Of a DNA stretch of 16,774 nt, positions 3,945 to 12,600 are shown in pieces. How positions within the stretch are numbered: position 1 is the stretch's first letter; the number at the start of each line of letters is the position of its first letter. This stretch comes from Pseudonocardiales bacterium (lineage in GTDB: Bacteria > Actinomycetota > Actinomycetes > Mycobacteriales > Pseudonocardiaceae). The stretch is taken from contig JAODNG010000440.1 of NCBI GenBank assembly GCA_025465385.1, positions 1 through 16,774 on the forward strand, given 5' to 3'. Both the position numbers and the translations under genes were made by a program. A model generated the notes under the pieces. That model was not told the origin of the DNA. It ran no database searches and saw only the letters and a program-made list of their open reading frames with translations.

Positions 3945-6863
3945 GTGGCCGAGCGCGCTGAACGGGTCGAGTTCGTACCCTTGTCGTTGGACCCTGCCGA
4001 GGTGTCGTGGGTGGCGCCGGGGCGATCTCTTGCGGCATTGCGGGCGGGCCGGTCGATGTCGCTGCCGTCAACCCCGTCGGCGTCGATTCCACTCGCGCAG
4101 TATTCCGCGCCGCACACCCCGTTGTCCCAGATCACTTTGCCGGAGTCGGCCGCGCTGGTCTGTGAAGGTGGCGTGGTCGTACAGGCCAACCTGGCGGCGG
4201 TCCAACTCGCGGGTCGGTGGTTCCCCGATTCGCTGACCGGTCTCGCGCTGCATCGCCTGCTCAGGCGACCAGATGGTGGCCGTGCCAACGACACCGACGC
4301 CGAGCTGATCGGACCGGACGGGCGTGCGGTCCCGGTGCGGGTGACGCGCTGGACCGTGCCGGGCACGGACCTGCTGATGGTCTTCTTAGTCGACGTCTCC
4401 GACCTGTGCTCGGCCCCTCATGCCGTGGGTACCGGCGGGGATGTCGGCGAGCTTGCCCAGGAACACGCGGGACTGCTCGAGGCTCAGCGGATCGCTCAGG
4501 TCGGCAGCTTCAGCTGGGACTGGCTGAGTAATGAGATCATCTACAGCCCGGGCCTGGTGGAGCTGTTCGCCGGGCACTGCATCGACGCCACCGACCCGTT
4601 TTGTCACATCCACCCGGAGGATCTGCCCGATCTGCTCCGGCGGGTGCATGAGATGGCTTCCGATCGCGATGCGGGCATGTTGGAGCTGGAGTTCCGCGGT
4701 CTGCCTGAGCACGGTGACAGTTACTACTTGTGCCGCCTGCGAGCCGAGCGCTCGACCACCGGGGAGGTCCTGCGGCTGGTGGGCACCATGCAGGACGTCA
4801 CCGCGACTCGAGCAGTGGAGCGGGCGCTGCGTGCGGAGCAGCATCGGCTGGCACAAGCGCAGCGGATGGCCCGGATCGGTACCTGGGAGTGGGATCCAGG
4901 CTCCGACCGGCTGGTCTGGTCGGACATTATGCAAGACCTCTACGGGGTGGCTGTCCGGCAGACCACTTATCCGACCTTCCTTTCCCTGGTCCATCCCGAT
5001 GACCGGGAGTGGGTGGACGAGCTGTGGCGGCAGCTGGTCGTCGACCAGCTGCCAGTGGAATGCGAGCATCGGGTGCTCCGACCGGACGGGATGGTTCGTA
5101 CGGTCCGCTGTCATGGTGCCGTCGTCCCCGACGCCTCCGGATCTCTGCGCCTGCTCGGCACCGTGCAGGACGTCACTGAGCAGCGTGCTGCTGAGACCCG
5201 AATGATGCGTTCCAGCCAGCGCTTCGCTGACCTGGTGGCGATCGCACCGGTCGGCATTGGGATCTTCGATGACAACGACCGGATCGTCGACGCTAACGAA
5301 GCGCTGTGCAAACTGCTCGGTTACGACCTGGAGACGCTTCGCGGGATGAGCTCCGAGGCGCTCGCCCACCCCGACGATCGCGCGGACCGGTTGCGCAGCC
5401 TGCGCACCCGGCACGGAGCCGGGTCCTACACCGTGCCGCAGCGGATGCTGCTGCGGGCCGACGGTGACCCGGTGTACTGCGAGCTGAATGTCTCGGCATC
5501 GGTGCAGGACGACGGACAGCGCTTCCTGCTGGTGATGTTCACCGACATCACCGACCGGCGCCGGGTCGCTGAGGCGCTCAGCTACCGGGCGACCCACGAC
5601 GAACTCACCGGCCTGCCCAATCGGGCTGCGATCACAGACACTTTGACCGAGATGCTGGCCTGCGGCGACCGCGATATCGCGGTGCTGTTCTGCGACATCG
5701 ACAACTTCAAGCGGGTCAACGATGCGCTTGGCCATGACGCTGGCGATGAGCTGCTGGTCGCGCTGGCGCGGTGGCTGCAGGACGGGTTACCGCCCGGTTG
5801 CACCGCCGGCCGGTTGTCCGGCGACGTTTTCGTGGTGATCAGCTCCGACGTCGCCGCCCAGGGCGGCATCAGCTCCCTCGTCGCCACGGTCTCGGGGTTG
5901 TTGCGCACCGCGACCCCGCTGCGTGGCCAAGTGATCCGGGTTTCGACGGCGATCGGTGTGGCTGTGCCGGACGCCTCGACCCGCAGCGCGCACGACTTGA
6001 TGCGCTTCGCCGACGCGGCCATGTTCGAGGCGAAGCGGACCGACGCCGGGCATTTCGCGATGGCCAACCCGGCGCTGATCGAGTCAGCCGATCAGCAGGT
6101 GGAGCTGGAATGTCAGCTTCGGGAGGCGATCGCCCGCGACGAACTACAGTTGCACTATCAGCCGGTGGTCAATCCGGACGGCGTCATCCTTTCCGCAGAG
6201 GCGTTGATCCGCTGGGAGCACCCGGAACGTGGAATGCTCAGCCCGGCCGTGTTCTTGCCAGTGGCCGAGCGGGGCGGTCTGATGCGTGAGCTCGACCGGT
6301 GGGTGCTGAGGACTGCCCTGCGGGAGGCACGGGACTGGGTGGCGTGGGATGGGCGCCCGGTTGCTGTCGCGGTCAACCTCGCCGATCCCGGTGACTCAAA
6401 CTTCGTGGCGACTGTTGCTACCGCGGTGGCCGAGAGCGAGCTGCCCTGGGACCGGTTGGTGCTGGAATTAGTGGAAACTGCTTTCGTCGACCTGCCGGGC
6501 GCCACTCGCGAGGCGATGGCTGAACTGGTCGAGCGCGGGGCGCGATTCGCGGTCGATGACTTCGGTACCGGATACTCTTCGCTGGCCCGGCTGAAGGAGC
6601 TGCCCGCGCAGATCGTTAAGCTCGACGGCCGATTCATCTCCGGCGTGTGCGTCGACCAGCAGGACTTCGCGGTGGTCCGAGCGGTGGTCGACATGGCCCG
6701 CGCGATGGGCCGCGTCTGTGTCGCCGAGTGTGTTGAGACCGCCGACCAGTTCCACGTGCTGCGGGACCTCGGCGTGGACTCCTATCAAGGCTGGCTATTC
6801 TCCCGCGCGCTCCCGGCACCCGAGTTCCGCGCGCTTCTCATGCGCGGTCCCTTGCTGCCCTAG
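3945..6863 (+). CDS. PAS(x4)-GGDEF-EAL protein, likely c-di-GMP phosphodiesterase
   Basis: The product of about 972 residues has no membrane segment. Four PAS-type sensor modules lie at roughly 70-152, 178-295, 303-413 and 425-542, the last three ending in typical QDVT/TDIT turns that feed the output domains. The GGDEF domain (545-705) keeps FCDIDNFKRVND (from 582) but its active loop reads SGDVF (625-629), so cyclase activity is unlikely. The EAL domain (about 722-965) keeps EALIRW (Glu752), ELVET (Glu841/Glu844), DDFGTGYSSL (Asp871, Asp872), the VKLD lysine, AECVET and QGW (Gln948), so it should hydrolyse c-di-GMP to pGpG. The degenerate GGDEF may sense GTP, as in other such proteins. The GTG at 3945 follows GGGAAGG at good spacing and is preferred over an in-frame TTG at 3894. 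The signals sensed are unknown. Confidence 0.9.
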   Translation: MAERAERVEFVPLSLDPAEVSWVAPGRSLAALRAGRSMSLPSTPSASIPLAQYSAPHTPLSQITLPESAALVCEGGVVVQANLAAVQLAGRWFPDSLTGLALHRLLRRPDGGRANDTDAELIGPDGRAVPVRVTRWTVPGTDLLMVFLVDVSDLCSAPHAVGTGGDVGELAQEHAGLLEAQRIAQVGSFSWDWLSNEIIYSPGLVELFAGHCIDATDPFCHIHPEDLPDLLRRVHEMASDRDAGMLELEFRGLPEHGDSYYLCRLRAERSTTGEVLRLVGTMQDVTATRAVERALRAEQHRLAQAQRMARIGTWEWDPGSDRLVWSDIMQDLYGVAVRQTTYPTFLSLVHPDDREWVDELWRQLVVDQLPVECEHRVLRPDGMVRTVRCHGAVVPDASGSLRLLGTVQDVTEQRAAETRMMRSSQRFADLVAIAPVGIGIFDDNDRIVDANEALCKLLGYDLETLRGMSSEALAHPDDRADRLRSLRTRHGAGSYTVPQRMLLRADGDPVYCELNVSASVQDDGQRFLLVMFTDITDRRRVAEALSYRATHDELTGLPNRAAITDTLTEMLACGDRDIAVLFCDIDNFKRVNDALGHDAGDELLVALARWLQDGLPPGCTAGRLSGDVFVVISSDVAAQGGISSLVATVSGLLRTATPLRGQVIRVSTAIGVAVPDASTRSAHDLMRFADAAMFEAKRTDAGHFAMANPALIESADQQVELECQLREAIARDELQLHYQPVVNPDGVILSAEALIRWEHPERGMLSPAVFLPVAERGGLMRELDRWVLRTALREARDWVAWDGRPVAVAVNLADPGDSNFVATVATAVAESELPWDRLVLELVETAFVDLPGATREAMAELVERGARFAVDDFGTGYSSLARLKELPAQIVKLDGRFISGVCVDQQDFAVVRAVVDMARAMGRVCVAECVETADQFHVLRDLGVDSYQGWLFSRALPAPEFRALLMRGPLLP

Positions 6864-6872
6864 CCGGCACTC

Positions 6873-6899
6873 GCCACCGGCCGCCCACCGGCCGCTGGC
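6873..6899. terminator. Imperfect hairpin between convergent EAL and MFS genes
   Basis: GCCACCGGCCG (6873-6883) and CGGCCGCTGGC (6889-6899) pair over 11 bp with one mismatch and a 5-base loop. It lies in the 38-base gap between the two stop codons and could stop transcription from both sides. There is no U-tract. Confidence 0.5.
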
Positions 6900-6901
6900 T
6901 G

Positions 6902-8269
6902 TCAGTTTGTGGAGGCGGCGCGACCGGCCACGGTCGCGCCGAGCGCGCCTAGAGCGGCTAGTAGCGCTAGCAGGACCGGCAGCGCGTGCGCGGGCGAGCC
7001 CAGTAGCGCCAGCAGCGCTCCACCGATGCCGATCAGGGTCGCGGTGGTGAGCTGGTCGGACATCTGTGCCGCGGAGGAGTGGAACCCGACCTCGCCGGCG
7101 CCGGACTGCTGCAGCAGCAGGAACGACACCGAGGAGAAGCCCAGGCCCATCCCGATCCCGGCTACGCCCCACACCGGCAGAGCCAGCCACGGCGTACCCC
7201 AGGTCGGCGCGACCAGCAGCAACCCGGCGGCGCCCGCGGTGAGCAGGATGAATCCGACCCGCAGTAGTCGGTGGCGGGGCAGGCCAGGATGGCGACCTTG
7301 CCATGCTGAGCCCGCCGACCAGCCCAGCGAGCCGGACGCGAGGGGGACCCCGGCTGCGGCCAGCGTCCAGTGGTGGGTGCTGGTCAAGATCAGCGGCAGG
7401 TAGGAGTTGGCGGTGAAGAATACTCCGGCAAGCAATCCGCGTGCGGCCACCACGGTCGCTACGCCACGGCGTGCCCGGAACACCCCGTCGGGCAGCAACC
7501 GGCGCATCGACGCCAGCAGCGCCACCAGCGCCACGCCGGCTATTGCGGCGGCTGAAGCGCTGGGACGCTGGGAAACCCAGGTCAGCGTGGAGACCCCTAC
7601 CGCCGCGCCCAGGGCGGCGACCACCAGTCCGCGCCGCCGCGCGGTGATGCCCCGACCGGGATCGGGTTGGCCGAGCTGGCGCACTGCAGGCACCACCAGC
7701 CCGATCGCGAGCACGACCACCGGCACCAGGCCGAGAAACACCCAGTGCCAGGACAGCCGTTCGGTCACCACCCCGGCGACCGGCGGTCCGATCAGCGAGG
7801 GCAGCACCCACGCCGAGGACATCAGCCCGAAGATGGCGGGACGGGTCCGCTCCGGATAGACCACCGCGATAAGTACGTAAACCGCGACCGTCAGGGTGCC
7901 GGCGCCCAATCCCTGCAGTACCCGCGCCACCAGCAGCTGGGGCATGATGGCTGCGGTGCCGGCCACCAGCAGACCCGCGCCGAACAGCACCGGACCCGCC
8001 ACCAGCGGGATCCTCGGGCCGGCCAGGTCGCACCACCGGCCGCCGAGCACGGTCCCGAACACGTTGGCCGCCATGAACGCCACGAATGGCCAGGCGTACA
8101 GCGACAGCGCGCCGAGGTCGGCCACCAGGGCCGGCATAGCCGTCCCCACCCCCATCGCCTCGAATGCCACCATGCTGATCAGCAGCAGCACTCCGATCGT
8201 GGTCGCGCGGCGGCTCGGGCCGAACAGCTCCGAGCGCACCGTCGTCACGGCCTCGGGTATTGCACTCAC
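6902..8269 (-). CDS. MFS transporter, DHA2 (EmrB/QacA-like) drug exporter type
   Basis: The roughly 455-residue product has about 14 hydrophobic segments, the count expected of the DHA2 drug:H+ antiporter group. The loop between helices 2 and 3 carries a motif-A-like GGRWCDLAGPRIP (about 76-88), and a motif-C-like LPSLIGPPVAG follows in helix 5. The protein should sit in the cytoplasmic membrane and export small hydrophobic compounds by proton antiport; the substrate cannot be told from sequence. The start is uncertain: GTG at 8267-8269 is preferred by family length, with a TTG at 8297-8299 adding ten residues and a GTG at 8246-8248 removing seven. It is divergent from the aldo/keto reductase gene. 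Confidence 0.88.
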   Translation of the reverse strand: MSAIPEAVTTVRSELFGPSRRATTIGVLLLISMVAFEAMGVGTAMPALVADLGALSLYAWPFVAFMAANVFGTVLGGRWCDLAGPRIPLVAGPVLFGAGLLVAGTAAIMPQLLVARVLQGLGAGTLTVAVYVLIAVVYPERTRPAIFGLMSSAWVLPSLIGPPVAGVVTERLSWHWVFLGLVPVVVLAIGLVVPAVRQLGQPDPGRGITARRRGLVVAALGAAVGVSTLTWVSQRPSASAAAIAGVALVALLASMRRLLPDGVFRARRGVATVVAARGLLAGVFFTANSYLPLILTSTHHWTLAAAGVPLASGSLGWSAGSAWQGRHPGLPRHRLLRVGFILLTAGAAGLLLVAPTWGTPWLALPVWGVAGIGMGLGFSSVSFLLLQQSGAGEVGFHSSAAQMSDQLTTATLIGIGGALLALLGSPAHALPVLLALLAALGALGATVAGRAASTN

Positions 8270-8415
8270 AGCGACCAGCTCATAGAGACCAGCCTGCAAC
8301 CTCTACCCGGGTCGAGGTCAAGCCGATCAGCTCAGCCGGGCAGCCGGGACTAGATGCGCCGCGGGGGGGGGTGTCCGAGTGGTCCGATGGGCGCCGCGGT
8401 GCGAGGCTGGTCACC

Positions 8416-9408
8416 ATGGAGTACACGCAGCTAGGCCGCAGCGGCCTTTCGGTTTCCCGGCTGTGTCTGGGCACGATGAACTTCGGCCCGGAGACCTCGG
8501 AGGCTGACAGTCACACGATCATGGATCGGGCCCACGAGCAGGGCATCAATTTCTTCGACACCGCCAATGTCTATGGCTGGAAGAAAGGCGAAGGGGTCAC
8601 CGAGCAGATCATCGGCCGATGGTTCGCCAGCGGGGGCGGTCGCCGGGAGCGCACCGTGCTCGCAACCAAGCTCTACGGCTCGATGGGGGACTGGCCCAAC
8701 GAGACCAAGCTTTCCGCGCTGAACATCCGGCGGGCCTGCGACGCGTCGCTGCGCCGGCTGCAGACCGACTACATCGACCTCTATCAGATGCACCACGTGG
8801 ATCGGGCTACTCCGTGGGACGAAATCTGGGAGGCCATGTCGGTACTCCGGCAGCAAGGAAAGATCATCTATGTCGGCTCGTCGAACTTCGCCGGTTGGCA
8901 CCTGGCCAAGGCGCAGGAGGCGGCTCACCGGCAGCACGTCACCGGGCTGGTCAGCGAGCAATCCATCTATAACCTGCTCACTCGGTGGGTCGAGCTGGAG
9001 GTGCTGCCCGCGGCGCGGGACTACGGCATCGGCGTGATCCCGTGGTCGCCACTCAACGGCGGCCTGCTCAGCGGGGTACTGCGCAAGCAACGCGAGGGCG
9101 GCGGTTCGCGAAGCACCACGGGGCGTTCGGCAGACGCACTCGAAGCGAACCGGGATCGCATCGACGCCTACGAGAAGTTGTGCGCCGACCTGGGCGAGGA
9201 CCCCGCCAACGTCGGGCTGGCTTGGCTGCTGCACCAGGACGGCGTTACCGCGCCGATCGTCGGTCCGCGGACCGTCGCGCAACTGGACAGCTCGTTGCGA
9301 GCCGTCGCGATCACTCTGGACGCCGAGGTGCTGGCCCGGCTCGACGAGCTGTTCCCGGCGCCGGGGCCCAACGGTGCCCAACCCGCTCCGGAGGCCTATG
9401 CGTGGTAA
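8416..9408 (+). CDS. Aldo/keto reductase
   Basis: The 330-residue product is a full-length NADPH-dependent aldo/keto reductase of the KvBeta/YghZ-like group, reducing carbonyl compounds. The start LGRSGLSVSRLCLGTMNFG is typical of the group. The catalytic tetrad is visible: Asp48 and Tyr53 in FFDTANVYG, Lys85 in VLATKLYG, and His126 in DLYQMHHVD. The NADPH-binding end includes VGSSNFAGW (about 157-165), IPWSPLNGGLLSG and the IVGPRT segment. The ATG at 8416 begins exactly where the family alignment begins; the open frame continues upstream but that part has no family features. Its role in this genome is not indicated by neighbours; detoxification of reactive aldehydes beside an exporter is one possibility. 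Confidence 0.93.
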   Translation: MEYTQLGRSGLSVSRLCLGTMNFGPETSEADSHTIMDRAHEQGINFFDTANVYGWKKGEGVTEQIIGRWFASGGGRRERTVLATKLYGSMGDWPNETKLSALNIRRACDASLRRLQTDYIDLYQMHHVDRATPWDEIWEAMSVLRQQGKIIYVGSSNFAGWHLAKAQEAAHRQHVTGLVSEQSIYNLLTRWVELEVLPAARDYGIGVIPWSPLNGGLLSGVLRKQREGGGSRSTTGRSADALEANRDRIDAYEKLCADLGEDPANVGLAWLLHQDGVTAPIVGPRTVAQLDSSLRAVAITLDAEVLARLDELFPAPGPNGAQPAPEAYAW

Positions 9409-9416
9409 CGAGCTGG

Positions 9417-9602
9417 CTAGACGTCGTCCAGGTCGTCGGCCTCGTGACGGGCCAAGTAGGTGGCCAGCCGCTCGACAGCGTCCTCGAACTCCGGGTGTTC
9501 GTCGACGAATGCTCGGAGTCGGGCGGCCAGCCACTCGACGCTGAGCTGCTCGCCGCCGCGCCGGTCTTCGAGTTCCTCAATGCCACGGTCGGTGAAGTAC
9601 AT
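9417..9602 (-). CDS. DUF6104 family small protein
   Basis: This 61-residue acidic protein (MYFTDRGIEELEDRRGGEQL at its start, then VEWLAARLRAFVDEHPEFE and RLATYLARHEADDLDDV) belongs to a small actinobacterial family, DUF6104, that I recognise from genes lying next to kgd in Streptomyces and relatives. No enzyme motif, cysteine pair or membrane segment is present; it looks like a short helical protein. Its ATG begins 3 bases after the kgd TGA, so translation is probably coupled. That tight linkage suggests a role tied to the 2-oxoglutarate dehydrogenase complex, but none has been shown as far as I know. It converges on the aldo/keto reductase gene with an 8-base gap. Confidence 0.85.
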   Translation of the reverse strand: MYFTDRGIEELEDRRGGEQLSVEWLAARLRAFVDEHPEFEDAVERLATYLARHEADDLDDV

Positions 9603-9605
9603 GGC

Positions 9606-12600
9606 TCAACCACCGAGGGCCGCGGTGATCAGCTCGCGCTGCTCGACCTCGTGCACCTTGGCCGACCCCGCAGAGGGAGCTGCCATGGCACGCCGGGAGA
9701 TCCGCCGTAATCCGCCCAGCCGCTCGGGCATCAGCTCGGGCAGGCTCAGTCCGTAGAATGGCCAGGTGCCCTGGTTGGCGGGTTCCTCCTGCACCCAGTA
9801 CACCTCGGTGGCGTTCGGATAGCGGTCCAGCGCCGTGGCCAGTCGCCGCTGGGGCACCGGATAGAGCTGCTCGACGCGCACGATCGCAGTGTCCTCGATG
9901 CCTCGCTGCTGGCGTGCGGCGTGCAACTCATAGCTGATTTTGCCGGTACACAGCAGGACCCGGTGCACAGCCGAGCAGTCGTGCACCATCGGGTCATCGA
10001 GAACCGACGCGAACTGGCCCGAGGTGAAATCCTGCACCGGGCTCACCGCCGCTTTCAGGCGCAGCATCGACTTCGGTGTGAACACGACCAACGGCCGGTG
10101 CACGCCGTCTAGTGCATGGCGGCGCAGTAGGTGGAAATAGTTCGCCGGCGTGGACGGCTGTGCCACGGTCATGGAGCCCTCAGCGCACAACTGCAGGAAC
10201 CGCTCAATGCGTCCAGACGTGTGATCGGGGCCCTGCCCCTCGTGACCATGCGGCAGCAGCAGAACGACATCGGAACGCTGGCCCCACTTGGCCTCTCCCG
10301 AGGAGATGAACTCGTCAATCACCGGCTGCGCCCCATCGGCGAAATCACCGAACTGCGCCTCCCAGAGCACCAAAGCGTCCGGGTTCGCCACCGAATAGCC
10401 GTATTCGAAGCCCAACGCAGCGAATTCCGACAGCGCCGAATCATACGCCATGAATTTCGCCTGGTTCGGGGCAAGGTTATTCAACGGTGTGTACTCGGCC
10501 CCGGTCTTGCGGTCGATCAGCACCGAATGCCGTTGCACGAACGTGCCACGCCTGGTGTCCTGGCCGGATAGCCGCACCGTGCGGCCATCCAGGCACACCG
10601 AGCCGAGCGCTAGCAGTTCGGCGAAGGCCCAGTCGATGCCTCCCTCGCGGGCCATTTTCGCCCGCTTTTCCAGCACGGGCTTGACCCTGGGGTGCGGGGT
10701 GAAGCCCGCCGGCAGGTTGACGTGCGCATCGGCGATCCGCTCGATGACGCTTCGGTCTACTCCGGTGGACAGCCCCGTGGGTACGGGCTGTTCGGTCTCC
10801 ACCGATTCGCTCGGTGCCGCGGCCCGCTTTTCCAGCTCCCGAACCTCATTGAAAACGTGTTCGAGCTGCTGCGCGTAGTCCTTCAGTACGCGCTCGGCCT
10901 CCTCGACGGACATGTCCCCGCGGCCGATGAGCGCCTCGGTGTAACCTTTGCGGACCGACCGCTTGGTGTCGATTATGTCGTACATTTTCGGCTGGGTCAT
11001 CGACGGGTCGTCGCCCTCATTGTGACCACGGCGGCGGTAGCACACCATGTCGATCACGACGTCTTTCTGGAATGCCTGCCGGTACTCCACGGCCAGCTTG
11101 GCCACCCAGACACAGGACTCCGGGTCGTCACCGTTGACGTGGAATACGGGCGCGCCGATCATCTTCGCGACGTCGGTCGAATACTCGCTGGATCGCGCGT
11201 ACTGCGGTGCTGTGGTGAATCCCACCTGATTGTTCACGATCACATGCACGGTGCCGCCGGTACGGTATCCACGCAATTGTGACAGGTTGAGCGTTTCAGC
11301 CACCACGCCTTGGCCGGCAAAGGCGGCGTCTCCGTGCAGGGCCACGGGCAGTACGGTGAAACCGTCCGGGCCCTTGTCCAGCAGGTCCTGCTTGGCCCGC
11401 GCGATGCCTTCGAGCACCGGATCCACGGCCTCCAGGTGCGACGGGTTGGACGTCAGGGTCACCTTCGTCTCGCCGTCGCCGAACATCCGGTAGTACTTGC
11501 CCTCGGCGCCCAGGTGGTATTTGACGTCACCGGAGCCGTGTGCCTGGCCCGGGTCGACGTTGCCCTCGAACTCGCGGAAGATTTGCGAGTAGGGCTTGCC
11601 CACGACGTTGGCCAGCACGTTGAGCCGCCCGCGGTGCGGCATACCGAGCACCACCTCGTCGAGGTCGTACTCGGCGGCCTTGTCCAGCACCGCGTCGAGG
11701 AGCGGGATGACGGTCTCGGCGCCCTCCAGCGAGAACCGCTTCTGACCGACGTACTTCGTCTGCAGGAACGTCTCGAAGGACTCCGCGGCGTTGAGCTTGG
11801 ACAAGATGTACTTCTGCTGCGCAGGGCTGGGTTTGTCGTGCACCCGCTCAACACGCTCCTGTAACCACTGCCGCTCATCGGGTGCCAGGATGTGCATGTA
11901 CTCCACGCCGACGTTGCGGCAGTAGGCGTTGCGTAGCACGCCCAGGACGTCGCGAAGCTTCATGTGGGAATGCCCGGCGAACCCACCGACGGCGAACGTC
12001 CGGTCCAGGTCCCACAGGGTGAGGCCGTGGCTGAGCACGTCAAGGTCGGGGTGTCTGCGCTGCCGGTAGTTCAGCGGGTCAGTGTCGGCCATCAGATGAC
12101 CGCGAGTGCGGTAGGCGTCGATCAGCTCGAGTACCCGGGCGGTCTTGGCGACCTGCCCCTCCGGGATGTCCTGAACCCATCGCACCGGCTCGTAGGGCAC
12201 TCGCAGAGAGGCGAACACGTCGTCGTAGAAATTGTCGTCGCCCAGCAGCAGCCCGTGTACGCGGCGCAGAAACTCGCCCGACTCGGCGCCCTGGATGATG
12301 CGGTGATCGTAGGTGGAGGTCAACGTGATGATCTTGCTGATCGCCATCTCGGCGAGCGCATCCTCGCTGGCGCCCTGAAAAGCCGCCGGGTACTCCATCG
12401 CGCCGACGCCGATGATGGCGCCCTGCCCGGACATCAGCCGGGGCACCGAGTGGTTGGTGCCGATGGTGCCCGGGTTGGTCAGCGTGATCGTGGTCGCCGT
12501 GAGATCCTCGGCGGTGAGTCGGCCTTCCCTGGCCTTGCGGATGACGTCTTCGTAGGCTTGCCAGAACTGGGCGAAGGTCATCACCTCGCAACCCTTGATG

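Noticed and set aside
4386..5735. Minus-strand open frame of 449 codons inside the PAS-GGDEF-EAL gene
   Set aside because: Shadow of the coding strand; the sense frame has four PAS domains and EAL motifs, while the antisense product is low-complexity.
6795..8036. Minus-strand open frame of 413 codons overlapping the MFS gene
   Set aside because: An Arg/Gly-rich alternate-frame product overlapping a clear 14-helix transporter.
8260..8415. N-terminal extension of the aldo/keto reductase by 52 codons
   Set aside because: The extension has no family similarity and crosses the intergenic G-tract; the ATG at 8416 matches the family N-terminus.
8431..9534. Minus-strand open frame of 367 codons opposite the aldo/keto reductase
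   Set aside because: The sense strand holds the full catalytic tetrad; the antisense product has no domain.
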